The notes beneath the pieces were generated by a model. The model was not told the DNA's origin. It ran no database searches and worked only from the letters and a program-made list of their open reading frames with translations. Positions 46,217 to 56,098 of a stretch of DNA of 64,000 nucleotides are shown here, piece after piece; within the stretch, counting starts at the first letter, position 1; each line of letters opens with the position of its first letter. The DNA lies in the NCBI GenBank assembly GCA_016785225.1, contig JAFBJZ010000375.1, forward strand, positions 1,911,001 through 1,975,000. Direction: 5' to 3'. The translations under genes and the position numbers were made by a program. Source of the DNA: Psettodes erumei. Its lineage: Eukaryota > Chordata > Actinopteri > Pleuronectiformes > Psettodidae.

Positions 46217-49148
46217 TTAGACTGTCTCCTGGATGGGGGGCTCGTAGCCGTCAGCCCTCTCCACCTTGGCTCCAGCGTCGTCACCGGTTGCCTTTGCGGC
46301 GCTGCCGGAGCCGCCCTCACCGTGGAGCTCCATCAGTTTGCCCACTGCAGCAGAGGACAAGAGGCTTTTAACTCAGGCTCATCATAACTAAACATCAACA
46401 GGACATTGGCACTTAAGAAGCAAGATGTGTTTAAGGATTGAGAGATTTCACATTCTAAGGGAACATCAGCTGATCTCAAATGAAAGTAATCAGGTGATCA
46501 TATGGGACCGAAACAGTTTGTCATCACGTGTTCCCAAAGATAGACATGAAAAGAAAACACGGGTACACCCAGTGTTACTGCTCTTCACATCACTTACATT
46601 CAAACTTGGGCTTCTTGAGCATCTTGACCTTGCGGACATAGACGTCGTGTAGAGGGTAGATGGACTGGCAGGCCTTCTCGATGTCCTTGCCAACACTGTC
46701 AGGGATCCTGGAGCACGACATGATACAAACGCATTAATGCATGAGATAATCACTGTTTTCAAAAATAACTCCCCATAAACTGGCATCATTAAATGACCAC
46801 CAATTAACAGTAAATTCATCCACCAGCAAAAGCCAACATATCTATATACAGCTCATTCAGGAAACTTTGACTTACAGCTTGTTGACGACTTCCTTCAGGT
46901 CATTGGTCTGAACTTCACGGGTCATGATCTCCATCATCTTCTTGCGGATCTGGCGAACCTGCTGGTGCTGGGCGTAGGAGGTCTTTCTGATCTGGTTGGT
47001 GCGCTTCTTTGTGAAACCCACGCAGAACAGACGCAGAAGGTAGCCATCGGTGGTCTTGACATCCACGTGGGCTTCAATCATGGTCTGAGTGAAGAGATAA
47101 CATCCTTACCAATTAGATTTTGAGCTGCTATATTCCATAACTGTGTGGTACCATCCAACTTTTGCTGCCCTCATCTTCCCAAAAGCCACATTTCCTTCTT
47201 CACACAAAAGATATTTTCAGTCTTCAGACAGGTAGTACCACTCTTTACTGTGCATTGGTATGCAAGTATGTAATTCATTGTACATAAACAAGTTATTGAA
47301 AGAACAATGTATGTTTAGTTACTAAATGAATAATATTGTCTAACCATTGCTCCATATGACAGGAGCATCAATTTACCAAACCAGAAATCCTAATGATACT
47401 GCAAATCATGAGATGAAGAAATATTTATCAAACCCAATCTAACTATTGTTCTACTTTCATGGAACGCCTGAAAAGCCTTGGTGTAGTTGCATCTCAAACA
47501 ATATAGGACGGAACTATTTTCACCCTTCAGGTTACTGAAAAAAAATGCACAGCACCCAAATTGATAGTTTCATGCATTTTTCTATTTAACTATTAGACAC
47601 CCACATTACACAATTTAACTGCCATCCCTACCAGATGTTCCCAGACAAGCTAAAGATTCAAACCAGTGACCTCCAGTCAAAACCCCACTTCAGTGGCACA
47701 CAAGTGACTGTTCCTGACAATCAACCAGTGGTGTATTCAGAGAGATATCCAGTGCTAATCTCACAAGCTCAGTCATTACCTGCCACTTCTTGACCATGGA
47801 GCACATCTTGTCGCGGGTCAGGTCCATGCCGTGGAAGTTGGTGAGGCAATTCTTGCCCTGGACATCTTCAGTGATGAGCTTGAATTTACGGAAGGCCACC
47901 TCGTCGTTCTGCAGATCAGCGAGGCTCACCTCAAACACACGTCCCTTCAGACCATCAGAGGCGATTCCTGGATGTTTGTAAGATGACCGAGTTAAAAAAA
48001 AGAGACATGCAACAGTGGGCCTGAAGGTAATGACAACAGTAAATGGAAAATCAGTTGTTCTTGTAGGTAATCATCCAACCATCATTTGGGAGCAAAAGAG
48101 TTTTTCATCATTCATTCCCATTGCCAAGAGCAAACACACACAAGCATTTTAAAACAGGTTAGATATTCTTTAAGTGTATGCAAGTCTCATTTTTTCCAAT
48201 TAATGATCTCACTCATTCAAGCCATCATATGAAGCTTTGCTTTACTCAGTGCTAGCCTGGTGCATGGTTGGCAGCTCAGTATTGTCATACCCGCCGTATA
48301 CCTACACAGTAAGATTTTAGATTATGGTGACTTACTGGTTCCCTGAGTCCTGGTGACCAAGGTCTTGCCAAGATTGCGGATGTTGAACATGGCTGGTGCC
48401 TTGACATCATACCAGTCCTTCTTAGAGAAAGGGTCCACACTGCAGGGGAGTGAAAGGCAAACTCATGACACGCAGAAATAAACCATCCAATATTCGGCAC
48501 AGTACATGACACATGAACAAAGTGGGTAAGCATGTACTGCGAAAGTGACTGCTCGGGTTAGCAGGAAGCATGGAAGGTTTATCTTAATCCCAGCCAAGAC
48601 ACCAATGTCCGACGATAACCTAAATGCACCGACCCTACGATCTGTATAATCGGTTTGACCGCGGTACAATTTATCATATAGCGAAATATTAAGTTTGACT
48701 GCCATGTTGATGGGTAAGATCGGCTAAATTCATGCTAACCTTTGGTAGCCCTTAGCAAGTAACGTTACTGTCCCTAACTGGGCTGCTATACCCGCACAAC
48801 TCTTTAAGCTTTCCTTGAACACACCCAGAATGCTACAACTGAATAAGACACGTCTAATGAACTAATAAACCAGTCTATTTTGAAAAACGAGGTTCAGTGG
48901 AGAGTAAAAGGGACACGGCATGGTATAGCTACGTCCAGCGCCAGAGGCCGGCGACGACGAGACTAGCGTCGGCCCTGCAACATCTACTTAAAATCAGCTT
49001 CATCCTTCACATTTCTTACACTCAGGTTACCCTGTTTGAAAATGCTAAACCTGATTCGTGTAACCGTGTGTGAATTTGCTACTTACATCTTCTTTTTGGC
49101 ACCTTTTTTGCCGCCTTTGGTCAGCCTCTTATTCTTGCCGACTGCCAT
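46217..49148 (-). CDS. rps3a: rps3a, 40S ribosomal protein S3a (eS1)
   Basis: RPS3A (eS1) is a core protein of the small ribosomal subunit, placed near the mRNA exit on the platform. Six exons on the minus strand: 49148-49087, 48439-48336, 47967-47780, 47084-46876, 46707-46598, 46344-46217 (TAA). Splice phases join and the protein is nearly identical to human as I remember it: [75 protein letters not shown] and a C-terminus ending [13 protein letters not shown]. The codon split by intron 1 is ATT (Ile) where the mammalian protein has Val. Introns 2 and 5 each carry a box C/D snoRNA. Codon choice is GC-ending and strongly biased, as expected for high expression. It is convergent with sh3d19 and head-to-head with lrba. 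Confidence 0.97.
46459..46535 (-). ncRNA. box C/D snoRNA in rps3a intron 5 (probable U73/SNORD73 family)
   Basis: On the rps3a sense strand a perfect 6-bp terminal stem GGGAAC/GTTCCC closes a unit of about 77 nt. It contains box C GTGATGA (plus 46521-46527), a D' candidate CTGA (plus 46490-46493) and box D CTGA (plus 46466-46469). It ends about 115 nt upstream of the exon 6 acceptor. The 24 nt after box C match the intron 2 snoRNA at 19 of 24 positions. Human RPS3A introns host SNORD73A and SNORD73B, which supports the family guess. I could not assign an rRNA target. Confidence 0.8.
48045..48118 (-). ncRNA. box C/D snoRNA in rps3a intron 2 (probable U73/SNORD73 family)
   Basis: On the sense strand, box C ATGATGA (plus 48105-48111) and box D CTGA (plus 48051-48054) are about 50 nt apart. 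They are flanked by a terminal stem GGAA/TTCC that extends outward past one bulge. The 3' end is about 78 nt from the exon 3 acceptor, the spacing typical of intronic C/D snoRNAs. It shares with the intron 5 snoRNA the block after box C, including TCCCAnATGAT at the same distance, so the two are paralogues. A D' box is not clear in this copy. Confidence 0.75.
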
Positions 49149-49245
49149 GTTGGCTACAGGGAGTGAAAGAGGAGGAAATATAAAATCCCGCGATAGTTAA
49201 AGAGATAGACCGAGAACGTGCGATTTGGCTAATCTCGCGAGTCCT
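49149..49245 (-). promoter_or_regulatory. rps3a: rps3a core promoter and 5' UTR
   Basis: Upstream of the ATG on the minus strand a pyrimidine run, CCTCCTCTTTCACTCCC, could hold a 5'TOP start, the signature of ribosomal protein mRNAs. A TATA-like TTTTATATTT precedes it. Farther upstream TCTCGCGAG at 49233-49241 matches all but the last base of TCTCGCGAGA, an element described for housekeeping promoters. The transcription start is inferred, not mapped. Confidence 0.6.
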
Positions 49246-49321
49246 TGTAGATTCTTTTGGCGCCCCCCGATGGGAAAAACGAATACTCGTTAATATCATG
49301 TGCCTCACGAGATACAATACC

Positions 49322-49370
49322 GTTTACAATGTAAACTGTATGTTTTACTATGTAAACTTTACATAGTAAA
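49322..49370. repeat. two adjacent palindromes upstream of rps3a
   Basis: Positions 49322-49336 form a 7-bp-arm palindrome around a single A (GTTTACA/TGTAAAC). Positions 49344-49370 form a perfect 13-bp-arm palindrome around a single C at 49357. Both reuse TTTACnnnGTAAA-like cores. They lie about 170-220 bp upstream of the rps3a ATG. Confidence 0.85.
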
Positions 49371-49379
49371 TTAACTATC

Positions 49380-52280
49380 TTTGTGGTGTCTGTGGAGGCA
49401 AACACACACCATTATGATTTTGGCAATTTTGTAAAGAGCTCGGTCACTACCACTGAATTTTTATAATCAATTCCCATATTATTGAATTTTGAAACACATC
49501 TTTCTGAATTTATGTGAAGTAGCAAGCTGCACCTATTGGACATATTGGAAAATATTTAAAGGCTATAAATTGAGCATTAATTAGTCGGTGGTGATTATAT
49601 TTCACAATTACTGTATAATCTTTATCAAATTCAACTGTAACATCTTTTGCTTACAAATCATGTACACCACCTATATATTGTGTTTAATTTGTACTTTACA
49701 TTTTTTTTACAATTAAAATAATTGGTAATGTTAATTAGATCATAAAAGAAGAACCTGTGATCCTGGGCCAACCCATCAAGATAAACCAGTCTGTAGGTGT
49801 GTTAACACGTCATGCAGGTGTGTAGCTTGTTATCAACCCACCCTATTACTATAACAAAGGGAAGAATTTTGTCTGTTGTACACTAACTAAAGTGGCAGTT
49901 TATTAGGTACACCTAGCTACAATGAATGCAGTCTATGACAACAACCCTGCGTTTAATCCTCCATTTATAAAGGTTCAAAGTTTTTGTTGAAACTGTTGAG
50001 AAGGGTTGATTCTAATTTCTGTTTCTGATGTAGCTTGTTGGTGCTGTTGAACTGTCTTGATTTATACTCAGAGGTGTCCCTGTTTTTCAGAGTACCCTCA
50101 CTGATGTAAACAGGGTGGACAAAACAATAGAAACGCTCGTCGGTTATGAGACTTCATTAGATTTATCTTGGTCTACTAAATAAACTGCAAACAAAAGGTA
50201 AACTCAAAGATTAAAAAAGCACATACCCACATACATACTTGCAGTATTTGCATTGACATACAGGTACTGCAGGTAAACAATAAGCATACAATTTTTCAGG
50301 TGCAGCTGGTGAAGTAAACATCATATCGTCAGTCTAATAGCAGAAAATAACTAATTTTTTGGCCGAATTGAGATATTGACCTACCTAAAACTGTTGCACC
50401 ACACTAAATAATTGCCTGTGTCCTCACCTAAAAAAAATTGAGTTAGGCAGATATGCTATTAGGCTGACGATATGTTTCTACATATACAAGTAACAAGAGT
50501 CTTATAAATCCAGGGTCTCTATGCATGCAAGAATATTCTGAAAATGGAATTTTGAGAGGTGAAAGCTCTGTAGCCATTGAACAGATACAAAGATGCAACA
50601 AAGACAACCTAATATATATGAGATCTTACAACTAACATAGGATTCAAAGGCTACCCGTAGCATTACAGCTGTCCCTTTTTGGTGTCTTCAAGTTTTTTCT
50701 TCCTTCTTTCCTATTAGCAGTTTCTTCTTTTTATGTCATCTTAAAGTCTGCTATGTTATTTGCACAAGCATCACATTTGAATTGGTGGCCTGAATGACAG
50801 CTTTAATCTCCTCGGAATTTTCTTTTGTCACCATTAATATCCTTTAAATGAATCTCACAAGCTTTAGTCAGACACAGTCTGAAAGTAAAGCTCTTTGCAA
50901 GTGTGCTCATCGATTTTACTACAGTTTTTGACACCAAGTTATTTGCATAAATCATAATCCTCTGCTTAGATAGTAAGACTGTTGAACAAGATGGCAGGAA
51001 GCGAGCAAAAGCCAGTTGCAGCTAAACTCTGATATGTGACTGAAGTCTCATTATCGCTATAGTTAGAAAAATAATAAGACAAGGTTTACTGTATGTTCAA
51101 TTCAAAGGTCAATAAAAGCTTTTCAACTCCTTATTTTAAGAAGTTAAGAATTGGGCTGCAGAGATCAAGTCTGCTGATTTCAGGTCATTACATCAGAGAC
51201 AAGGCCAGCGTCTCATGGGTGGTGCTGCTGGCTGCCATGACTCCCAGGGTCCCTCAGGGCTCAGCTACACTTTCCTGGGAGGTCAGTGGTAACAGTGACG
51301 CCAGCTGCCTCTGTGGCAACAACACATGTAGTTGCTGAGCCATCCTGCAAAGAGCAAATATAAAATAGCCAGTGTGAGCAGAGAAAGGACAAAACAAATA
51401 CTTTAAGATATGGGCTTTTAATATGTATAGAGTAGGATTTCCCTGCATGCAATGTTAGACATGGATGAAACTGGTGTCTCTCTTCCATTCACTATGTCAA
51501 CACCTTACATGTCATGGGTTATTGGTGTTGATTTGAAAAGGCAAGCAGTGCTGAGCTGTCACTTTGTTTCAGTGTTTGGATTCCTTTGCCTCAGCATGCA
51601 GACAACATAACAGATCATCTTAAGCAAAAGATACAACTTTCCTTCTTGGGGTTCATAGTATGGTACAGCATTGTAGCAGTTAATCATTCATTTGCTTTTT
51701 TAAAATATTATTGAGGTGTGATTTTTTTAACGGTTTGCTGAAATAGATTTTTTTCAGAATCATATATAATATCCCAAATCATCACATGAAATGTGGTGAA
51801 AGTTTGCCGAATTTCTGTATTGTACTTTGAAATGTTGTAATTGTGTAAAGGATAATTAACTTTTTATACTTGAGTAAAGTGCAGTAAATTGTACATGAGT
51901 ACTTGAGTAAATGCATTAATTTACCTTCTGTCACTACTGTCACATCCCTGGGAGGTAATAAAAAGCAGAAAGACACTCTATGTGGTTATTTTGCAATTTG
52001 TTGTCGTAGCTTTACATTTAATTTTACCTGTACATGTCTCTTTGTGGCTATTTTTTATGTTTGCCTATTAGTGGTCTTGCAACCAGTAGGTCTTTTCAGT
52101 AATCTATTAATGGGCCAAGTATAGAATAGACGGCTCCTTTCTGTTTTTCTATGCGGTGTGTTATGTGCACTGTACCTGGTGCGACCAGGGGCCCAATAGC
52201 ACATTTTTGCCCCGAGGCCCTGGAACGGGTTGATCCGGCTGTGGTCGTAGTAACCGAATACAGCTGCAGGCGCATGTTTA
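49380..52280. other. intergenic region between rps3a and lrba (head-to-head)
   Basis: About 2.9 kb of AT-rich DNA between two divergent genes. It contains the dispersed repeat at 49886-50145. ORFs such as 51093-51338 and the overlapping antisense ones have no recognisable product. No RNA gene was seen. Confidence 0.5.
49886..50145 (+). repeat. dispersed teleost-type repeat (family C)
   Basis: It begins near AAGTGGCAGTTTATTAGGTA and continues through GTTGAAACTGTTGAGAAG, ATTTATACTCAGAGGTGT and GGGTGGACAAAACAATAGAA. I recall this string of phrases as a recurrent fish genomic repeat. It is non-coding and has only one copy in this window, so the call depends on memory. Confidence 0.5.
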
Positions 52281-52299
52281 TTTTAAACGAATCCCGGTG

Positions 52300-52460
52300 T
52301 TTCGCGCTGAACAGTCACCTGAGCGGCACACCTGCCACCGAGCTGAATAAAACCAGGTCCTCACTGCGCATGCGTCGCTCACTCAGGGGCTACACTGTCA
52401 TGGCGGTAGCGAGCTGAAGCTGCCGGGGTGAAGCAGGAAGAGAAAGCAGCGCAGTTGGGT
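52300..52460 (+). promoter_or_regulatory. lrba: lrba promoter region (NRF1- and YY1-like sites)
   Basis: GC- and CpG-rich sequence begins near 52180. A palindromic NRF1-type site TGCGCATGCGT is at 52365-52375, and ATGGCGG at 52400-52406 resembles a YY1 site. There is no TATA box near a plausible start, as is usual for broadly expressed genes. A short uORF, ATG at 52371-52373 reading MRRSLRGYTVMAVAS to TGA, would be transcribed only if initiation is upstream of it. Confidence 0.5.
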
Positions 52461-53091
52461 CAACGCTGACATTCAACCAAGAGTGTGGAGTTTGCCGGGG
52501 AGGACCGAGCGGACCTCCGTCCTTCATTGACTCCTCCCGGAGCTGCCGACGGACTTGTCCTCCTCCAGTTAGTGAGTTTTTTTTGCTTCTGCAAAGCGCG
52601 CTACCTGTCAAGTGTGTGGACTCGGTGACAAAAGCAACTTCCACTGCCGTGCGGAGATATGAAAGTCTCTGTCCCCTCGTTTGCCGTTTGACCGAGCGGA
52701 GGAGAAAGACTGGTTAAGGACGAGCTCCGCTTCACCTGCTCCCCTCCTTCTTACCTGCAGCACACTTCCCCTCGGCTTTTGGCGGCATTAATCCATCCGT
52801 CTGTTATCAAGTTACGGAGCACAGAGAGGAGCAGTCGGTGTGGATTGACTGAGGACGACAAGCAAATTCAGTTTGCGCTTTTTTTGCCCCACTTTCGAGG
52901 TTCATTCGTTTCACAGCTTTTGGATGGGGAGGGAAACATTTCGCTTGTGTGTCTGTAGTGACTGTCAATAACTCGGCTGAAGGGGACACAGACCCCCCTC
53001 ACCCCTCTCTCGCTCTCTTCCGACGTTTGGCTGCTCTGTCACCATTGGAGGTGAACAGGTGCCTTACCTGTGAACGCCACCTGTCCTTCCC

Positions 53092-53112
53092 TCCTTCCTT
53101 CCTTCCTTCCTT
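53092..53112. repeat. (CCTT)n microsatellite just before the lrba start codon
   Basis: Five CCTT units end about 5 nt before the ATG at 53117, inside the 5' UTR. They are pyrimidine-only and probably variable in length. Confidence 0.9.
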
Positions 53113-53116
53113 AGCA

Positions 53117-53302
53117 ATGGCTAGCGAGGAGACGGCGGCCGCGGCACAGGCAGGTGATGCAAAGGACGGGAGATCGGGCGCCATGGCGCTCAATCCCGGA
53201 GTGCCCATCAGGGGGATAAGGATGAAATTCGCCGTGCTCGCCGGCCTGGTGGAAGTTGGGGAAGTTTCCAACCGAGACATTGTGGAGACCGTCTTCAACC
53301 TG
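53117..53302 (+). CDS. lrba: lrba, LPS-responsive beige-like anchor protein, first coding exon (partial gene)
   Basis: LRBA is a very large BEACH-WD40 protein of the endosomal/Golgi trafficking system; in mammals it protects CTLA4 from lysosomal degradation. Only the first 62 codons are in the window, ending at a GTAAGC donor after ETVFNL. The start MASEETAAAAQAGDAKDG is a variable Ala/Gly-rich leader. The next block, PGVPIRGIRMKFAVLAGLVE then VGEVSNRDIVETVFNL, matches the conserved LRBA N-terminus as I remember it. The ATG context GCAATGG is good. The reading frame stays open upstream to at least 52949 but contains no other in-frame ATG, so 53117 is the start. The gene continues beyond 64000. 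Confidence 0.93.
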
Positions 53303-55857
53303 GTAAGCTGATTAAGAGAGCTCAGTGTAGGCCTTAGATAGCACGGACACGGCGTAGTAACAGCTGACTGTGACATGGAAATGTGTGGTCAAGTATGACA
53401 TCAGTCAGATTTGCATAAAAATGCACTGATGCTCATGCAGCGCTTAAAAAGCACAAAGTGAGGTAATACTCAATAAGCAGTTGTCTTTAACATTATACTT
53501 ATTCGCTGTAGTTTTTAATTATTAAGTCATATAACATTGTGGTACTTGCACTGGACTCCTCAGAGGACTTTCAGCGCAAAAAACTACCCTGTTGCTGATT
53601 TTTTTAGGCTTAAATATTATATCACACGGCCTCATTTGGCCCAGTTCTTATTTCTTGTTGTCAGTCTGTTTGTCTGCCAACATGTTGCAGAGAACACGTT
53701 ATTAAAACACCCTGTCCTTTGCTTTTAAATTTGATCAGACATGATGACCAATCACAGAATCATCATGGCAGAGAAGCTGTTGCAGCTAATCAGTTGGTGC
53801 TGTTTGTGACATATCTGGGTCAGTCATAGTGTGTGTGTGTATGTGTGTGTGTTTGCCTTTTCTGCCCACTACCTGTTGCCCACTCCCTAAACCCCTTTTA
53901 TCCAGCTTTGTCCGTCTGCAGCACTGATAGCCCCTTGGCTGCAAGGAGTTATGAAATGATTTTGTTGCTCCTGCACGTGAATGAATGAAAGTACCCACGT
54001 CCAGGAAGTTTACGGTAAAGGAGAGTGAGCGTGCTCAGCTAGAGTTCCTATGGTTGGGTGAGAGGCAAACGGAGGGAGGAGAGGTGAAGGTGAAACCTGC
54101 AAAACTGCTTTGTCACTGTGGCAACACAATGGAGTCCTTTTTTCGGAAGGGGAGGCTCATCCTCCATGTCTTCTGGTCGTAGAGTTAACTCCAACACCAA
54201 CCCCCACTGTGGGGTGTAGGCTTCTCCTCAAATGTCATGAGGTTGTAGCACCTTTAAACACAAAGCTGTCCCGTCATCCAACCAGCATTGACTACCACTA
54301 GGTCTATTCAACACTGTCTACATTTTTTTCCCCCCATGTACTGATATGTTAATCATATTTTTAATATTGCAGACGGCATTATGTAGGTCTCCAACTAACA
54401 AATATATTTTTGATTACTCATTTGGTTTATGAAATATCAGAATATACTGGGAAAAAAAATCCAACTTCCTGGGGCGCAAGTTGATGTCAAATTATTTCAC
54501 CCAAACATATTTAGGTTATTAGCATATAAGACAAAGAAATTCTTTCTTTAACTTCCAGTGTGAGAACCCTTTTAAAAAAAAATGCTTGAAAAATGATTTG
54601 ATGAAATCATGGAACAATTAATTGATAATCAGTCGGTTAGAATGTCATCTTCATTGCATACTATTTAGAAGGATGATGCTCATTAGAAAGTAGGCCCAGG
54701 AATTGTAGCTGCAGAGCATCAACTTTGTGGCTTGTGTTTCATTAAAGGTATATTAGTTATTTTTTTTTTTCTTAAGGAGCATGCTAGCTGGAATAATTGA
54801 GGCTTTGGCTGCAAATCAGTTTTGTCAGTCTGTCACTGCCATTACGAAGCAGCAAATGTCAAACAAAATATCACATTTAAGTATTGTTTTCATCTGCAAA
54901 ATCCAACCAGAGAAAACTACCAATTAGTACATGTTTTTCTTTAGACTGGGAAAAAAAGTCATTAATATTTCAGAAAAATGAGCTGCAGAGACAGCTCGGC
55001 ACATGTTTTGACAGAAATATCAGAGTGCAGCTCTGCATGTGTCCCTGGGACCCCCATGTTCAGCATGGTCAGCATCATTTTAGGGCTTTGGGAGATGACG
55101 ACCTTGCATTTCATTAAGCTACGCACATTCTCTCGTGCCCGTCACATCCTCTGTTCATCCTCTACTTGCGCGCTAATCTGATTTCTCACATGGGCCGGAG
55201 CTTGCCCTTTAGTGGCGTCTCATTTGCAGCCTCACTGAACGAGTCCTACGCTGTATATGGTTAAACGCAGCACAGTTCTCCCAAGAGACTTGACTGAAAA
55301 TTGAATAATGTGACCTAAAACAATAGTTGTGTTACATGTGAGCTGGAGCTGTAAACACCAGGATTCGCTTGTTTTAAATAAAGCAGCTCATTATGGTAGC
55401 TTTGTTTTTGCCTCCAGTCAGGAAGTTGCTAAAGAGGGAAGAAGAGTGTATCTCATGTCTGTAGTCAAAGAAGAGTTACGTCCTACTGTACCATAGGCTT
55501 TAAAAAAAAAAAAAAAATCTGTTGGTACATCTGGTCCGTGCCAGCTGCATACAAGGTAATAGGATGTATCGGATAAAAATGAAAGTGAAGTAAGTAAACC
55601 AGCGAATGAGAAATTGAAACCTTTTCAAGCCTCCTTTACATCGACTGTAGTCTGATGCTTCCTCATATTCTGAGAAAGTATCAGTTGCCTTCATATGGTG
55701 CGTTTGTTTAACCTTTCTTCGTTGACTAGCTTAGTCTGTTTAGAGCAAAGATGTTGGTCTCAAGGCAAAAAAGTCCACACCATAAAGATTATTTAAAAAA
55801 AACGTACACAGTATCACACTTCTTATTCTGTTGTTGTTATGTAGCACCAGCTTTGTC

Positions 55858-56098
55858 TGGAGCACTTATGTTTTTGTTGGGTGTCCATCTACAGGTCTGT
55901 CCCATTCTCGTGAACGTGGTTTCTCAGGAACGCCTTGAGGGAATGTCTTAAAATTTGGTACAAATGTTCACTTAACCTCAAAGATGAACTGGTGAGAATT
56001 TGGCAGGCAACACACAAAGGTCAAGGTCACCCTGACCTCATGTCTCACCCAACTTGACTAGTAGGCAGAGTCACACAACTGTGAGGTGGCAGTTCTAG
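55858..56098 (+). repeat. dispersed teleost-type repeat, copy 1 (family D)
   Basis: Blocks shared with 62733-63099 in order: GTCCATCT, CTCAGGAACGCCTTGAGGGA, ATTTGGTACAAATGTTCAC, GATGAACTGGTGAGAATTT, AAGGTCAAGGTCAC and an end ACTGTGAGGTGGCAGTTCTAG (the other copy ends ACTGCAAGGCGGTACTTCTAG). This copy is about 125 bp shorter through an internal deletion. It has no ORF. Confidence 0.65.

Noticed and set aside
46708..46875. Possible third snoRNA in rps3a intron 4 (TGATG-like motifs on the minus strand)
   Set aside because: The C-like motif is imperfect, no D box lies at the right spacing, and there is no terminal stem or similarity to the other two.
52949..53116. Possible N-terminal extension of lrba (open frame upstream of the ATG)
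   Set aside because: The open stretch begins with GTG and has no in-frame ATG. The conserved LRBA start MASEE lies at 53117, so the open frame is 5' UTR.
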